From positions 1 to 38,186 of the forward strand of contig NZ_JQKI01000058.1 of the NCBI RefSeq assembly GCF_000745965.1: DNA of 38,186 nucleotides, read 5' to 3'. Made by a program: the position numbers and the translations under genes. This stretch comes from Edaphobacter aggregans DSM 19364 (GTDB taxonomy: Bacteria > Acidobacteriota > Terriglobia > Terriglobales > Acidobacteriaceae). The notes beneath the pieces are model-generated. The model worked only from the letters and a program-made list of their open reading frames with translations, had not been told where the DNA came from and ran no database searches. Below are positions 1 through 7,582 of this stretch, piece by piece (within the stretch, counting starts at the first letter, position 1; each line of letters opens with the position of its first letter).

Positions 1-87
1 TTGAGCACAGTGGCGCTGCTGGCTGTGTGGGTACCGGCGCAACGGGCGGTGCGGGTGGATCCGATGAGCGCGTTGCGGTTTGAATAG
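1..87 (+). CDS. ABC transporter permease (FtsX/MacB-like), C-terminal end only
   Basis: An open frame enters the window at base 1 and stops at TAG 85-87, giving 28 residues that end in DPMSALRFE. A hydrophobic stretch is followed by PAQRAVRVDP. This is the usual tail of FtsX-type permeases, in which the last membrane helix runs into 'PARRAARVDPMxALRxE'; large permeases of this type are abundant in Acidobacteria. Only the last helix and tail are visible, so substrate and full architecture cannot be given. The gene belongs to the chromosome left of the conjugation block. Confidence 0.75.
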   Translation: MSTVALLAVWVPAQRAVRVDPMSALRFE

Positions 88-139
88 GTCAGGGAGATGA
101 GGGAATAGGGAGTCAACGGCTGCGATAACCGGCATGCAG

Positions 140-155
140 ATTCATTCATTCATTC
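140..155. repeat. ATTC tetranucleotide microsatellite
   Basis: Four tandem ATTC units lie in the 183-base gap between the permease tail and the convergent S41 protease gene. No gene, terminator or tRNA is seen in this gap. The element could mark a slippage-prone site but has no visible function. Confidence 0.6.
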
Positions 156-270
156 CACATGATATCCATGCCAAGTGGCGGATTGACCGGCAATCCAGAA
201 GTTACCCCCCGAAAAGGGCCTCCTGCGCATTGCAGAAACGACCCATTTCTCCACGGTTCTGTACTGCGCT

Positions 271-1539
271 TCATCCTGCGATCAGTTCGAGCGCCTTTTG
301 AAGCTGCCCGTCAACCCTATTTCTCCGATCCTGCCAAGAGAAATCTACAACTACATCCGGCTCAATTGGACTTCCCTCGAGAGCCGTTCCGTTCCAGGTG
401 TAATAAGCTCCGGTGGGAAGCGCCAACCGGAAACCGTGCCCGACCTTCACCGATGTAGCGGAAAGCAAGCGCCCGGCCGTTTTTTCTCCAACAATCGTTG
501 CGAGCTTATTTTCCTTCGCAAAAATCGTGACCATTTCCGCAGCACTGGCCGTATGTCGATCCACGAGCAGGATGATTCTCCCGTCATAGGGCTTCGGACC
601 CAAACCCTCAGATTCCAGCACAATCGGAGACTGGGTGACGAGAGCAGGTAGAAACCGCAGGCCTAGCAGCCAGAGGAAGCGTGTTGTCGCAGGAATCTTG
701 CCCAAACGCGGGAAGCCGGTTTTCACTGTGGCAAGATCACGCGCGGCCCAACGTTTGTTGGGAGAGTAGCCTACCGGCACTCTGTCTGGAGTCATCAAGC
801 TCATCAGTCGTAGAGCGCCGGCGCCCCCGCCTGTATTTCCGCGTAGGTCTACGATGAGCCGACCGACATCGCCTAGCTCCGCAACTGCATCGGACATCGC
901 GTTTGAAACCTCGACACCGATCATGCCGGGAAACATCGCGACCTTGAGGTATCCGAGACTTTCGCCCAGCTTCTTCGATTGAACAAGCGTCGGCTCCACA
1001 AATTGCAGCTTCTTACCCTTCGGTCGTGCCACATTGACGGAGACGGTTCGCTCGTTTCCATCGTTTGCAATGATGTGGAGGGTTGAAGTCGATCCCATAG
1101 GAAAGACCGGATGCTCAGGCGGCACAATCTCTTTACCGTCTACCCGAAGCAGAATGTTTCCCGACTCTATTCCGGCGAGAGCCGCCGCTCCGCCGTCATG
1201 CACATCTTGAAATATCCACCTTGAGCCGTAGGGCGTTTCGTCGGAGAGGTAAGTTGCGCTAAGGGCCGCACGACTTGAAGCTCGCCGCGCAGTTCCATGA
1301 AAGAACCCAAGATGCGAAGTTTTGAGCACCTGGAGCAGCTCTGTCATCGCTTGCTCGAAAGCGTCCGGCGTCGCAGCAGATTCAATTGCGGCACGATGAC
1401 TCGTGACCGCACTCTGCCAATCATTCCCGAGGAGTTCCGGTTTGTAGAACTTGGAGTCCAGAGCCTTGAGAACACGCTCAAGAACTTCATGCTTCGCTTT
1501 GTCAGTCAGGCCCGATTGACGGCTAGGGGGAGTATTCAT
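271..1539 (-). CDS. S41 family (tail-specific/tricorn-like) serine peptidase
   Basis: A 422-residue protein. Residues 1-90 form a helical N-terminal part containing SHLGFF (His76), where S41B enzymes carry their 'DxHT' catalytic His. A PDZ-like segment follows at about 105-140. The S41 core has the DLRGNTGGG strand (231-239), TASAAEM with the likely nucleophile Ser332, and GEKTAGR about 20 residues later. The Ser-Lys dyad lysine of CtpA is not at its usual place, so a tricorn/IRBP-type mechanism is more likely. No signal peptide or TM helix is visible, which is odd for a family that often acts in the periplasm. ATG at 1539 was chosen; in-frame TTG 1563 and GTG 1545 also exist and none has a good ribosome site. 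It lies 30 bases after the anti-sigma-like gene and is probably co-transcribed with it. Confidence 0.8.
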   Translation of the reverse strand: MNTPPSRQSGLTDKAKHEVLERVLKALDSKFYKPELLGNDWQSAVTSHRAAIESAATPDAFEQAMTELLQVLKTSHLGFFHGTARRASSRAALSATYLSDETPYGSRWIFQDVHDGGAAALAGIESGNILLRVDGKEIVPPEHPVFPMGSTSTLHIIANDGNERTVSVNVARPKGKKLQFVEPTLVQSKKLGESLGYLKVAMFPGMIGVEVSNAMSDAVAELGDVGRLIVDLRGNTGGGAGALRLMSLMTPDRVPVGYSPNKRWAARDLATVKTGFPRLGKIPATTRFLWLLGLRFLPALVTQSPIVLESEGLGPKPYDGRIILLVDRHTASAAEMVTIFAKENKLATIVGEKTAGRLLSATSVKVGHGFRLALPTGAYYTWNGTALEGSPIEPDVVVDFSWQDRRNRVDGQLQKALELIAG

Positions 1540-1569
1540 ATCCACACATCTATGATGCCGCAACCGGAG

Positions 1570-2310
1570 CTAATTAATCTTCAGCGGATAGTAGTACGTG
1601 CCGTTGTCAGTGCCGCGCACTGTCGCGAGGAAATAGGCTCCTGGCTTGGCAGCTCGCAGATCGAGCGTTACATTCACCGAGACCTTTCCTCCGTCTCTTT
1701 CAATGGCATTCCCGGCCCCCGTCGCGACGATTTGGCTTCCAGTCTTGTCCTTGGACACATTCACGTTATAGCTTCCCACTTCGCTGAAGCGGGGAAGCAC
1801 AACCGAAAGGTGGACGATTGCGGCGGGCAATGAGACCTCTTGCAACGGGGTGGTGTCATCGTCAGCCCCTCTCAGCGTGCCGCTATTGAATAGATCGACC
1901 GTAGCGCTTACAGGCTGAGCCGAGGCAACCTGGACGCTCGGGGCGGCCGCTGAATGGTAGTGCCTGAATGCCACATAACCGCCGCTGCACATCACAATCA
2001 GAGAGGCCGCCAAGGCCAAAGGAACAGCCCTCAAGCGCGAGGTTTTTGGGACTCGCGCAACGTTGAAAGGCGTAACCTCGACAGGCCCAGAAATAACATC
2101 GGAGTAGGGCGTAGAGGCGGCGGCCTTCGATTCTTCCCAATCCAAGCGGTAATGCCGATACTCGGCATAACACTCAGAACAAGATCCAACATGAAGGCGG
2201 GCTGGATGCTCTGCCGGCAGCCTATCCTCAGCCAGGGCTTCTAGCGTTTTGTCGTCAGGACAGCCTTTTCGCTCGGGATTCGGAAATGTCCCAAGAAGGA
2301 AGTCCTTCAT
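1570..2310 (-). CDS. zinc-finger anti-sigma-factor-like membrane protein
   Basis: With ATG at 2310 this is 246 residues. The N-terminal cytoplasmic part carries H-x3-C-x2-C (His40, Cys44, Cys47), the signature of zinc-binding anti-sigma (ZAS/zf-HC2) domains. One membrane helix follows at about 95-115, then an extracytoplasmic domain of about 125 residues rich in beta strands that ends in YYYPLKIN. The start lies 22 bases after the stop of the sigma-like gene, so the two are likely translated from one mRNA. Known ZAS proteins hold an ECF sigma factor inactive until a signal releases it; that role is inferred from motif and position. A longer start (2394) overlaps the sigma gene and is less likely. 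No strong ribosome site is visible, and a TTG a few codons upstream is also possible. Confidence 0.78.
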   Translation of the reverse strand: MKDFLLGTFPNPERKGCPDDKTLEALAEDRLPAEHPARLHVGSCSECYAEYRHYRLDWEESKAAASTPYSDVISGPVEVTPFNVARVPKTSRLRAVPLALAASLIVMCSGGYVAFRHYHSAAAPSVQVASAQPVSATVDLFNSGTLRGADDDTTPLQEVSLPAAIVHLSVVLPRFSEVGSYNVNVSKDKTGSQIVATGAGNAIERDGGKVSVNVTLDLRAAKPGAYFLATVRGTDNGTYYYPLKIN

Positions 2311-2332
2311 CAGATCCGGGTTCAATGACGAT

Positions 2333-2965
2333 CTACCCTTTCGTCTCGCAAAATTGTGGTGAGCCGTGGCCCGGATCGTCACTTTTGCGAGCACCAGTCA
2401 AAGTGGAAGCTATGCGCTCTTTGACGCGCTGGATGGCTTTCGCGGCTGCTGGGTAAGTCGTTCCCAACGCAATCGCGACAGTTGCCGGGCTCGTTTTATC
2501 CTCAAGGAGCAGAACGAGAATATACCTATCCCGTTCATTCAGGGTTGCCTTTAGTTGTTCAAACAGTATTTTGCGGTCGATTGCCACCTGAAACGACCCA
2601 CTCAGACCGCCAATACTTTCCAGGTCGTGCCCAATCCCGACGACTTGCTCTCTGGCCGCTCCACTCCTCATCCAGTCGCGAACCTTACCTTTGAGTGCGG
2701 AGTATGCGTAGCGTTGAGGTGAAACAAGGATTGTTGCTCGCTCTTGCATGCTGTGAGCTACTTCTTCAGCCCAGTTCGCAATCATCGCCGGATCGACTTG
2801 AGGGTAATCGCGAAGTACCCAGCGAAAGGCCCGCTCTACTGCGCTTTCTACCTCTGGGCAGACAACGTTCCCGGCCGTATCCACGAGATGTAACTGAGCC
2901 CGAATCATTGGCAAATCGTCTCTGAAAAAAAATTGCGCAATGGTGTCAAAAAGTGCCCCTCTCAT
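2333..2965 (-). CDS. RNA polymerase sigma-70-like (ECF-type) factor
   Basis: A 210-residue protein. The C-terminal third, LNERDRYILVLLLEDKTSP and on to AAAKAIQRVKERIAS, reads as sigma region 4: a helix, 'S-x-x-x-V-A-x-x-L-G' in place of the usual 'x-E-I-A-x-x-L-G', and a recognition helix with 'V-K-x-R'. The middle part (YAYSALKGKVRDWMRS) resembles region 2 with weak conservation, so this is a divergent member. It lies between the XRE gene upstream and the zinc-finger anti-sigma-like gene downstream, all on the minus strand. ATG 2965 was chosen; TTG 2989 would add eight residues. Neither start has a clear ribosome site. Promoter target is unknown; the adjacent transfer operon or its own operon are the obvious candidates. 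Confidence 0.7.
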   Translation of the reverse strand: MRGALFDTIAQFFFRDDLPMIRAQLHLVDTAGNVVCPEVESAVERAFRWVLRDYPQVDPAMIANWAEEVAHSMQERATILVSPQRYAYSALKGKVRDWMRSGAAREQVVGIGHDLESIGGLSGSFQVAIDRKILFEQLKATLNERDRYILVLLLEDKTSPATVAIALGTTYPAAAKAIQRVKERIASTLTGARKSDDPGHGSPQFCETKG

Positions 2966-3045
2966 CTCGCTTAGAGGGTAGATGTCCAATTTACTACTTG
3001 TCTCTTACATATCGCCAGCGAGGTGCAGACTCCGTGAAAGGAGAG

Positions 3046-3315
3046 CTATTTCTTTGACGATTTCGAACGCGAGTCGCCACCCTCGACCAACCCCAGGCCG
3101 ACGATCAGTTTTTCGACTGGTATTTGAAAAACCTCGGCTATCCTTAGCAGAGTCGGCACGGAGACACCATCGCCTTTCTCAATACGCTGTATTTGGGTCA
3201 GGTGAAAACCATGCTGGACAACAAGTGCGCGTAAGGTCAGCCCGCGCTCCTTGCGCATCTGCTTGACTCGCTTACCTAAAGCTGCTGAGAACTCTTTGTA
3301 GTCGTATCGCAGCAT
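3046..3315 (-). CDS. XRE-family HTH transcriptional regulator
   Basis: An 89-residue protein made almost entirely of a Cro/C1-type helix-turn-helix: LGKRVKQMRKERGLTLRALV, then HLTQIQRIEKGDGVSVPTLL and RIAEVFQIPVEKL. The short C-terminus is basic (SRSKSSKK). ATG 3315 begins just before the domain; a longer open frame to 3525 would run through the promoter region and was rejected. The gene faces away from the virB operon across a 390-base control region full of short inverted repeats, so it is probably the repressor of that operon and perhaps of itself. Eighty bases downstream the sigma-like gene begins on the same strand. Confidence 0.85.
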   Translation of the reverse strand: MLRYDYKEFSAALGKRVKQMRKERGLTLRALVVQHGFHLTQIQRIEKGDGVSVPTLLRIAEVFQIPVEKLIVGLGLVEGGDSRSKSSKK

Positions 3316-3478
3316 GGAATTGGTGTCGATGTGAACCTCGCGCAATTTGATGAGAGCACATCGTAACCTCCCCGCATAGCGATCTCTGGAAAATCTTAGC
3401 AACCTCCAATGCACACACACAAATGTGGTGGAACACGCGTCGCGCTCTGTACACAAAACTGTGCATATGAAAAGTGTG

Positions 3479-3507
3479 TTGACACGATGTTGAAGACTCG
3501 CTATAAG
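3479..3507 (+). promoter_or_regulatory. sigma-70 promoter of the virB (transfer) operon
   Basis: TTGACA at 3479-3484, a 17-base spacer and TATAAG at 3502-3507 match the housekeeping consensus in 11 of 12 positions. The -35 box is embedded in the perfect inverted repeat GTGTTGACAC (3476-3485), a good place for a repressor to block polymerase. The first coding start (VirB2) is about 200 bases downstream. Confidence 0.75.
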
Positions 3508-3541
3508 TTGTGCAAGGTGACACAAGTTTGTGGTAACACAA
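3508..3541. promoter_or_regulatory. TTGTG/CACAA inverted repeats, candidate operators
   Basis: Immediately after the -10 box come TTGTG-N8-CACAA (3508-3525) and TTGTG-GTAA-CACAA (3528-3541). Together with GTGTTGACAC over the -35 box they make three dyads within 66 bases. Similar CACAC/GTGTG strings occur upstream (3411-3460). Spacing and position suit an XRE dimer encoded by the divergent gene; binding itself is inferred. Confidence 0.6.
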
Positions 3542-3705
3542 CAACGTGTACACGGCGGCGGATCGTACCGCGTGGCCGTCGGGTTGTGGACCGCAAAGCC
3601 CTAACCCGAAAGGAGGACAAGACACCGCTACACGAAGGCTCGATTCAGAGCATTAACCCTTCCCCTTACCTGGCTTCCTCATTTCGTTTCACAAGGAGAA
3701 CCGCT

Positions 3706-4071
3706 TTGAAAATGCTGATTGATGCACGCCTCGCTCGTCGTTGGAGCCGTCGTTACCTCAAAACCAAAATGCAGAGCACGCTGCGGACTATCGCGCCGTG
3801 TCTGTTCGCCCTTCTCCTGACCCAAGCCGCTCACGCCCAGGGCAGCATGGATTTTTCGGGCGCGACCACTTTGATGAACACCTTCAAAACGTTCGCGATC
3901 TTTTCGGGCGCGATCATCTGCTTTGCCGGTTTGATCTTCGCTGGAATCCGCATGATGAGCGGGCGTTTCCAAGAGGCAATTCCCGGCCTCTTCGGAGCCT
4001 TGTTCGGCGCTGGCGTTCTCGGTTGGGGCGCTGGTTGGATCAGCTCTCTCACCGGTCAGTCGGTCAACTAA
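3706..4071 (+). CDS. virB2: VirB2/TrbC-like conjugative pilin precursor
   Basis: A 121-residue protein if it starts at TTG 3706, which has AAGGAG seven bases upstream; ATG 3712 has the same site at a poor 13 bases. A long basic leader precedes the helix CLFALLLTQAAHAQG, a typical signal sequence with a cleavage-like AHA-QG. The mature part of about 75 residues has two hydrophobic helices separated by a short basic loop (IRMMSGRFQE), the TrbC/VirB2 pilin plan. It is the first gene of the mating-pair operon, and its stop codon overlaps the ribosome site of the next gene. Pilin assembles into the conjugative pilus from the inner membrane. Confidence 0.85.
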   Translation: MKMLIDARLARRWSRRYLKTKMQSTLRTIAPCLFALLLTQAAHAQGSMDFSGATTLMNTFKTFAIFSGAIICFAGLIFAGIRMMSGRFQEAIPGLFGALFGAGVLGWGAGWISSLTGQSVN

Positions 4072-4082
4072 GGACAACAACC

Positions 4083-4343
4083 ATGACAAAACGAGGGGAA
4101 CCGTTACCGATCAATCAAGCGATGAACAGGCCACGAGCAAAACTTGGCTTAGACCTGTCGGCGTGGATGGCAATCGTCTTCGTCTCAGTAACGGTTTTCA
4201 TCGTTGGATTTCGCATGTTAGCCCTCCTCAGCTTCCCGATGTTGGTTGCTGGGGCGTGGTTCACCGTTCGCAAGCACCCCAAGATGTTCCAGCTTTGGGG
4301 GCACAGCCTTTCACAGAAGAGCTACTATGACCCGCGCAAATAA
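4083..4343 (+). CDS. virB3: VirB3/TrbD-like inner-membrane T4SS protein
   Basis: An 86-residue protein starting at ATG 4083 with TAAGGA overlapping the VirB2 stop. PINQAMNRP near the N-terminus is the short pre-helix motif seen in VirB3/TrbD ('x-x-x-L-x-R-P'). Hydrophobic stretches follow at about 28-58, then a short basic tail. Size, topology and position between VirB2 and VirB4 all fit VirB3, which partners VirB4 in pilus assembly. The VirB4 start lies inside the last codons, so the two are translationally coupled. Confidence 0.82.
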   Translation: MTKRGEPLPINQAMNRPRAKLGLDLSAWMAIVFVSVTVFIVGFRMLALLSFPMLVAGAWFTVRKHPKMFQLWGHSLSQKSYYDPRK

Positions 4344-6699
4344 GACTGAGCAGCTACGTTCTACGCCGTGGTACGCAAAGGCCGGGGCAGGGTGCAGCAT
4401 CATCCCTATATCCCGCTTTGTAAACTCCAACATCTTCGCAATCAAAACAGGTGGCTATGGCTGCCTGTTTTCTCTCATTGGCGTCGATGAAGAGAGCCTC
4501 ACCGATCAAGAGCTAGAGGCGAGGGTCCGCTCCATCGAAGGCGCACTTCATGCTTTACCAGAGGGCGCTTGCCTCTATCAGTACGCCCGTGTGTTGTCGG
4601 GCTACGACATCCCCCGCCAAAACAGGTACAGCAACCCGGTCACCGAGTCTTTCGTAAATGACCGCCTCACCTTCTTAAACGAGAATGCGGGATTTCGGCG
4701 AATCGACCTTCACTGGTGCCTTACGTTTGAGCCAGAACACGCCAACCCTTTCCAGCGCAAACCCCAAGACAATGCCGCAGACAACGCTAGAACCGTGTCA
4801 AGTCTTCAAAAAACGGCCACGATCCTAGAAGCGCAGCTTAATTCCGCTATCGGTCTTCGCCTGCTGTCCAAGGTCGAAGCCTTCCCATTCTTCTCCTACC
4901 TCTACAACCTTGAACCGTGGGCATTGAATGACCAGCTCCGCAGCGACAGCGGCGTGGATCGCCAGATCGTCAAGAGCACGGTTTCATGGCATAGCGATCA
5001 TCTCCGAGTAGGGAAGAGATACGTTCAGTTGTTCTCTTTGATGACCACCCCGGAGGTATCGCGGCCCTGCCAATTTTCCGAACTGCTCACACTGGACTGT
5101 GACACGGTTCTCTGCACGAGCTGGAGACCGAAGTCAGCGTCAGCGGCACGGTCCGAGATTTCGAATCAAGAGAAATTTATATCGTTCTTCAAGGTTGGGG
5201 TTTTGTCCCGCGTTATGAGCGGCACCGACACCGCCTCCCTCGACGAGGGCGCAGCCGCGATAGCAGCCGGGGCCAATATAGATGATCTCAGCGAGGTTAT
5301 CCGCTCCCTCGACAAATACTCCCAAGGTGAGTTCACCATGCGCCTGCTCCTTGCGGGTCGTAGTATGCAACAGCTCTATGACAATGGAGCGGCCGTACAT
5401 CGGATCTTCGTTGAAGCCCGCGCCCAGGCGATGGAAGAGACACTTGGAAACCTCTCAGCCTTCTACACGATGTTTTCCGGCAATAAAAAGTTCAACGTAT
5501 TTCCTTTGTGGCTGCGTGAAGACCATCACGCTCGAATGTCCACGGTGTTTGCTCCACACCTCGGCCATTGCCACTCCGGAGACCTTGGAGCCGAATATCT
5601 TAATGTCTTCGAGACCCGGACTCGTACCCCATTCTTCCAAGACGCCTATGTAAACGGCGTTCGAGTCATGCTCATCATCGGGCCAACGGGGTCAGGAAAA
5701 TCCGTTCATGCCAACCAGATGCTGGCACTGGAGCGCAAATACAACGGCTTCACCTACATTTTCGATATCGGCGGCTCTTATGAGAGCCAAGTGGAGCTTT
5801 ACGGCGGCAAGGTGACCCGAGTCGGCAAAGACGGTCCCCGTGTGAATCCGTTCTCGTTAGTTCCTACCGAAAGCAACATCGGATTTCTTTATTCGTTCGT
5901 GAAGCTATTGCTCACGAGTGGCGGCGCTGAACTGAGCCCAGAAGACGATGACGTGATCCACAAAGCCGTACAGGGTCTGTATCACCTTGAGGCAGAGAAT
6001 CGTCGTCTCTCAAACCTCGGTCTGCCGCGACACCTGGACCGCTATCTATCCAAGTGGGTTGGGAACGGAGTCTATTCCGCGATCTTCGACAACGTGAACG
6101 ATGAGCTGTCTCTCGGGCAGATACAGTGCTTCGACTTCCAAGGCGTCAACAACAAACAGTATGCAGACCTTATCGAGCCGCTGATGGTTTGGATTCTTCG
6201 TCGCATTGACGATGTTCTCTATAACCCTGCAAATCTCGGTGTTCCGAAGCACGTTCTCATCGAGGAGATCTTCTCCAGCATGAAGAACAAGCAGCTCCTG
6301 GAATCGGCTCTCGCATCGATCAAAACCGTTCGCAAGAACCTCGGTGGAGTGACCCTCATTGGCCAATCCGCAAACGACCTGGGCGAAAACGCAGACAGCA
6401 TCGTCAACTCCTGCACATCCTTCCTCTTTTTGCCGGATGCCACATTCAACCGGAAGCATTACGGCGAACTCTTCAAGCTCACAGACCAGCAGCTCGATTT
6501 ATTCGAGTCTTTGCGAGATAGAGAGGGCCTGTACGTCCGCCGCGACGGTTTGACGAAGGTCATCACCCTCAATCTCGACAAACGAAGCTACGCCAAATTC
6601 TCAACGAAGCCGAAGGACCGTGTTCGCCGGTCGAAGCTGATCGAAAAGTACGGGCTCACCGAGGGCATCGAGCGATTCGCCCAAGGAGAGGACATTTAG
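4327..6699 (+). CDS. virB4: VirB4/TrbE-like T4SS ATPase
   Basis: A 790-residue ATPase starting at ATG 4327, 17 bases inside the VirB3 gene, with AGAAGAG upstream. The N-terminal half (to about 430) is the CagE/TrbE/VirB4 domain. The ATPase half has Walker A GPTGSGKS at about 452-459 and a Walker B-like strand HVLIEE at about 642-647. A conserved GQSANDLGENADSIVNSC stretch follows, where VirB4 proteins have 'TQSxxD'. Length is usual for the family. It powers pilus biogenesis and substrate transfer at the inner membrane. The second acidic residue of Walker B is present, so there is no sign of inactivation. Confidence 0.95.
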   Translation: MTRANKTEQLRSTPWYAKAGAGCSIIPISRFVNSNIFAIKTGGYGCLFSLIGVDEESLTDQELEARVRSIEGALHALPEGACLYQYARVLSGYDIPRQNRYSNPVTESFVNDRLTFLNENAGFRRIDLHWCLTFEPEHANPFQRKPQDNAADNARTVSSLQKTATILEAQLNSAIGLRLLSKVEAFPFFSYLYNLEPWALNDQLRSDSGVDRQIVKSTVSWHSDHLRVGKRYVQLFSLMTTPEVSRPCQFSELLTLDCDTVLCTSWRPKSASAARSEISNQEKFISFFKVGVLSRVMSGTDTASLDEGAAAIAAGANIDDLSEVIRSLDKYSQGEFTMRLLLAGRSMQQLYDNGAAVHRIFVEARAQAMEETLGNLSAFYTMFSGNKKFNVFPLWLREDHHARMSTVFAPHLGHCHSGDLGAEYLNVFETRTRTPFFQDAYVNGVRVMLIIGPTGSGKSVHANQMLALERKYNGFTYIFDIGGSYESQVELYGGKVTRVGKDGPRVNPFSLVPTESNIGFLYSFVKLLLTSGGAELSPEDDDVIHKAVQGLYHLEAENRRLSNLGLPRHLDRYLSKWVGNGVYSAIFDNVNDELSLGQIQCFDFQGVNNKQYADLIEPLMVWILRRIDDVLYNPANLGVPKHVLIEEIFSSMKNKQLLESALASIKTVRKNLGGVTLIGQSANDLGENADSIVNSCTSFLFLPDATFNRKHYGELFKLTDQQLDLFESLRDREGLYVRRDGLTKVITLNLDKRSYAKFSTKPKDRVRRSKLIEKYGLTEGIERFAQGEDI

Positions 6700-6739
6700 C
6701 CGCTGCGCCGCACCACCACCCCAAAACAAGGAAAATGCT

Positions 6740-7582
6740 ATGAAAATCCCGTTCCGCCTCGTTACAACATTCAGCCTTGCCATTGGCGCAGTTGTTAACT
6801 GCTATGCCGCTGGCCCCGACCCGGCTCACAGTCTCTTACCGAGCGCACCCCGCACGGTAGTCATCTTGGACGCGCAGACCCCGCCCGTTGTCAGGGCGGG
6901 CCTCCTGCAATCGACTCTCATCATGCTTCCACCAGAAGAGAAGGTTGCGACCGTCTTTGGCGGCGATACCGTCTCGTGGGCGTTCGACGGTGGCCATGTC
7001 GCCAGCCGGTTCATCTCGATCAAACCCAAGATTGCAAACAGCACGACAGACGTTCATATCGTGTCAGATCACGGTAACGAATACACCCTGCAGCTCCGTG
7101 AGGTCTCGAACGACTCCGATGTTCATTTCGATTCCAAAGTCTTTGTTACACCGGGTGACCAGACCGGGAAAGACAAACTCGCCGCCCTTCCGGTATTTGT
7201 CCCGGTCGCAGAACTGGACCGGGCGAAACGAGAGGCAATCGAGGCCCAGGCGAAAGAGGCGACGGAGCGGAAGGTTGAAGCCGCCAAGGCAGAGCAGTAC
7301 CGGAGCCAGTACCCCGGCCAACTCCACTTTGATTACACGTGGGACCAGAACAAAGCGAGGGCTCTCGGCCTTCAGCAGGTGTGGCGGGATGACAAGTTCA
7401 CCTACCTGCGCGGGCAGTTCCAAGAGACGCCCGCCCTCTATGAGCTGAAGGACGGAAAAGGCTCACTCATCAACTTTGACTTCAACAACGGTCTGTACAC
7501 GGTTCCGAAGATGGTTGACCACGGCTACCTAACCATCGGGAAGAAGAAGGTCGAGTTCAGCCGGATGGGGGGAGGGAACTAA
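6740..7582 (+). CDS. virB9: VirB9/TrbG-like T4SS outer-core protein
   Basis: A 280-residue protein with signal peptide (residues 1-23, ending NCYAAG). The VirB9/TrbG/CagX domain follows: LPPEEKVATVFGGD near residue 70, then a beta-rich stretch with SIKPKI and TDVHIVSDHGNEYTLQL. A charged linker (about 150-190) leads to the C-terminal beta domain (LHFDYTWDQNKARALGLQQV, then FNNGLYTVPKMVDHGYL). With VirB10 and usually a VirB7 lipoprotein it forms the core complex ring; no lipoprotein gene is visible here. ATG 6740 has AAGGA upstream. Its TAA shares one base with the ATG of virB10. Confidence 0.92.
   Translation: MKIPFRLVTTFSLAIGAVVNCYAAGPDPAHSLLPSAPRTVVILDAQTPPVVRAGLLQSTLIMLPPEEKVATVFGGDTVSWAFDGGHVASRFISIKPKIANSTTDVHIVSDHGNEYTLQLREVSNDSDVHFDSKVFVTPGDQTGKDKLAALPVFVPVAELDRAKREAIEAQAKEATERKVEAAKAEQYRSQYPGQLHFDYTWDQNKARALGLQQVWRDDKFTYLRGQFQETPALYELKDGKGSLINFDFNNGLYTVPKMVDHGYLTIGKKKVEFSRMGGGN

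Noticed and set aside
1297..1833. Plus-strand frame of 178 codons across the S41/anti-sigma junction
   Set aside because: It is antisense to two genes with clear domains and has no domain of its own.
3409..3705. Upstream extension of the VirB2 frame
   Set aside because: It runs through the promoter and operator repeats; the AAGGAG site and signal sequence set the start at 3706 or 3712.
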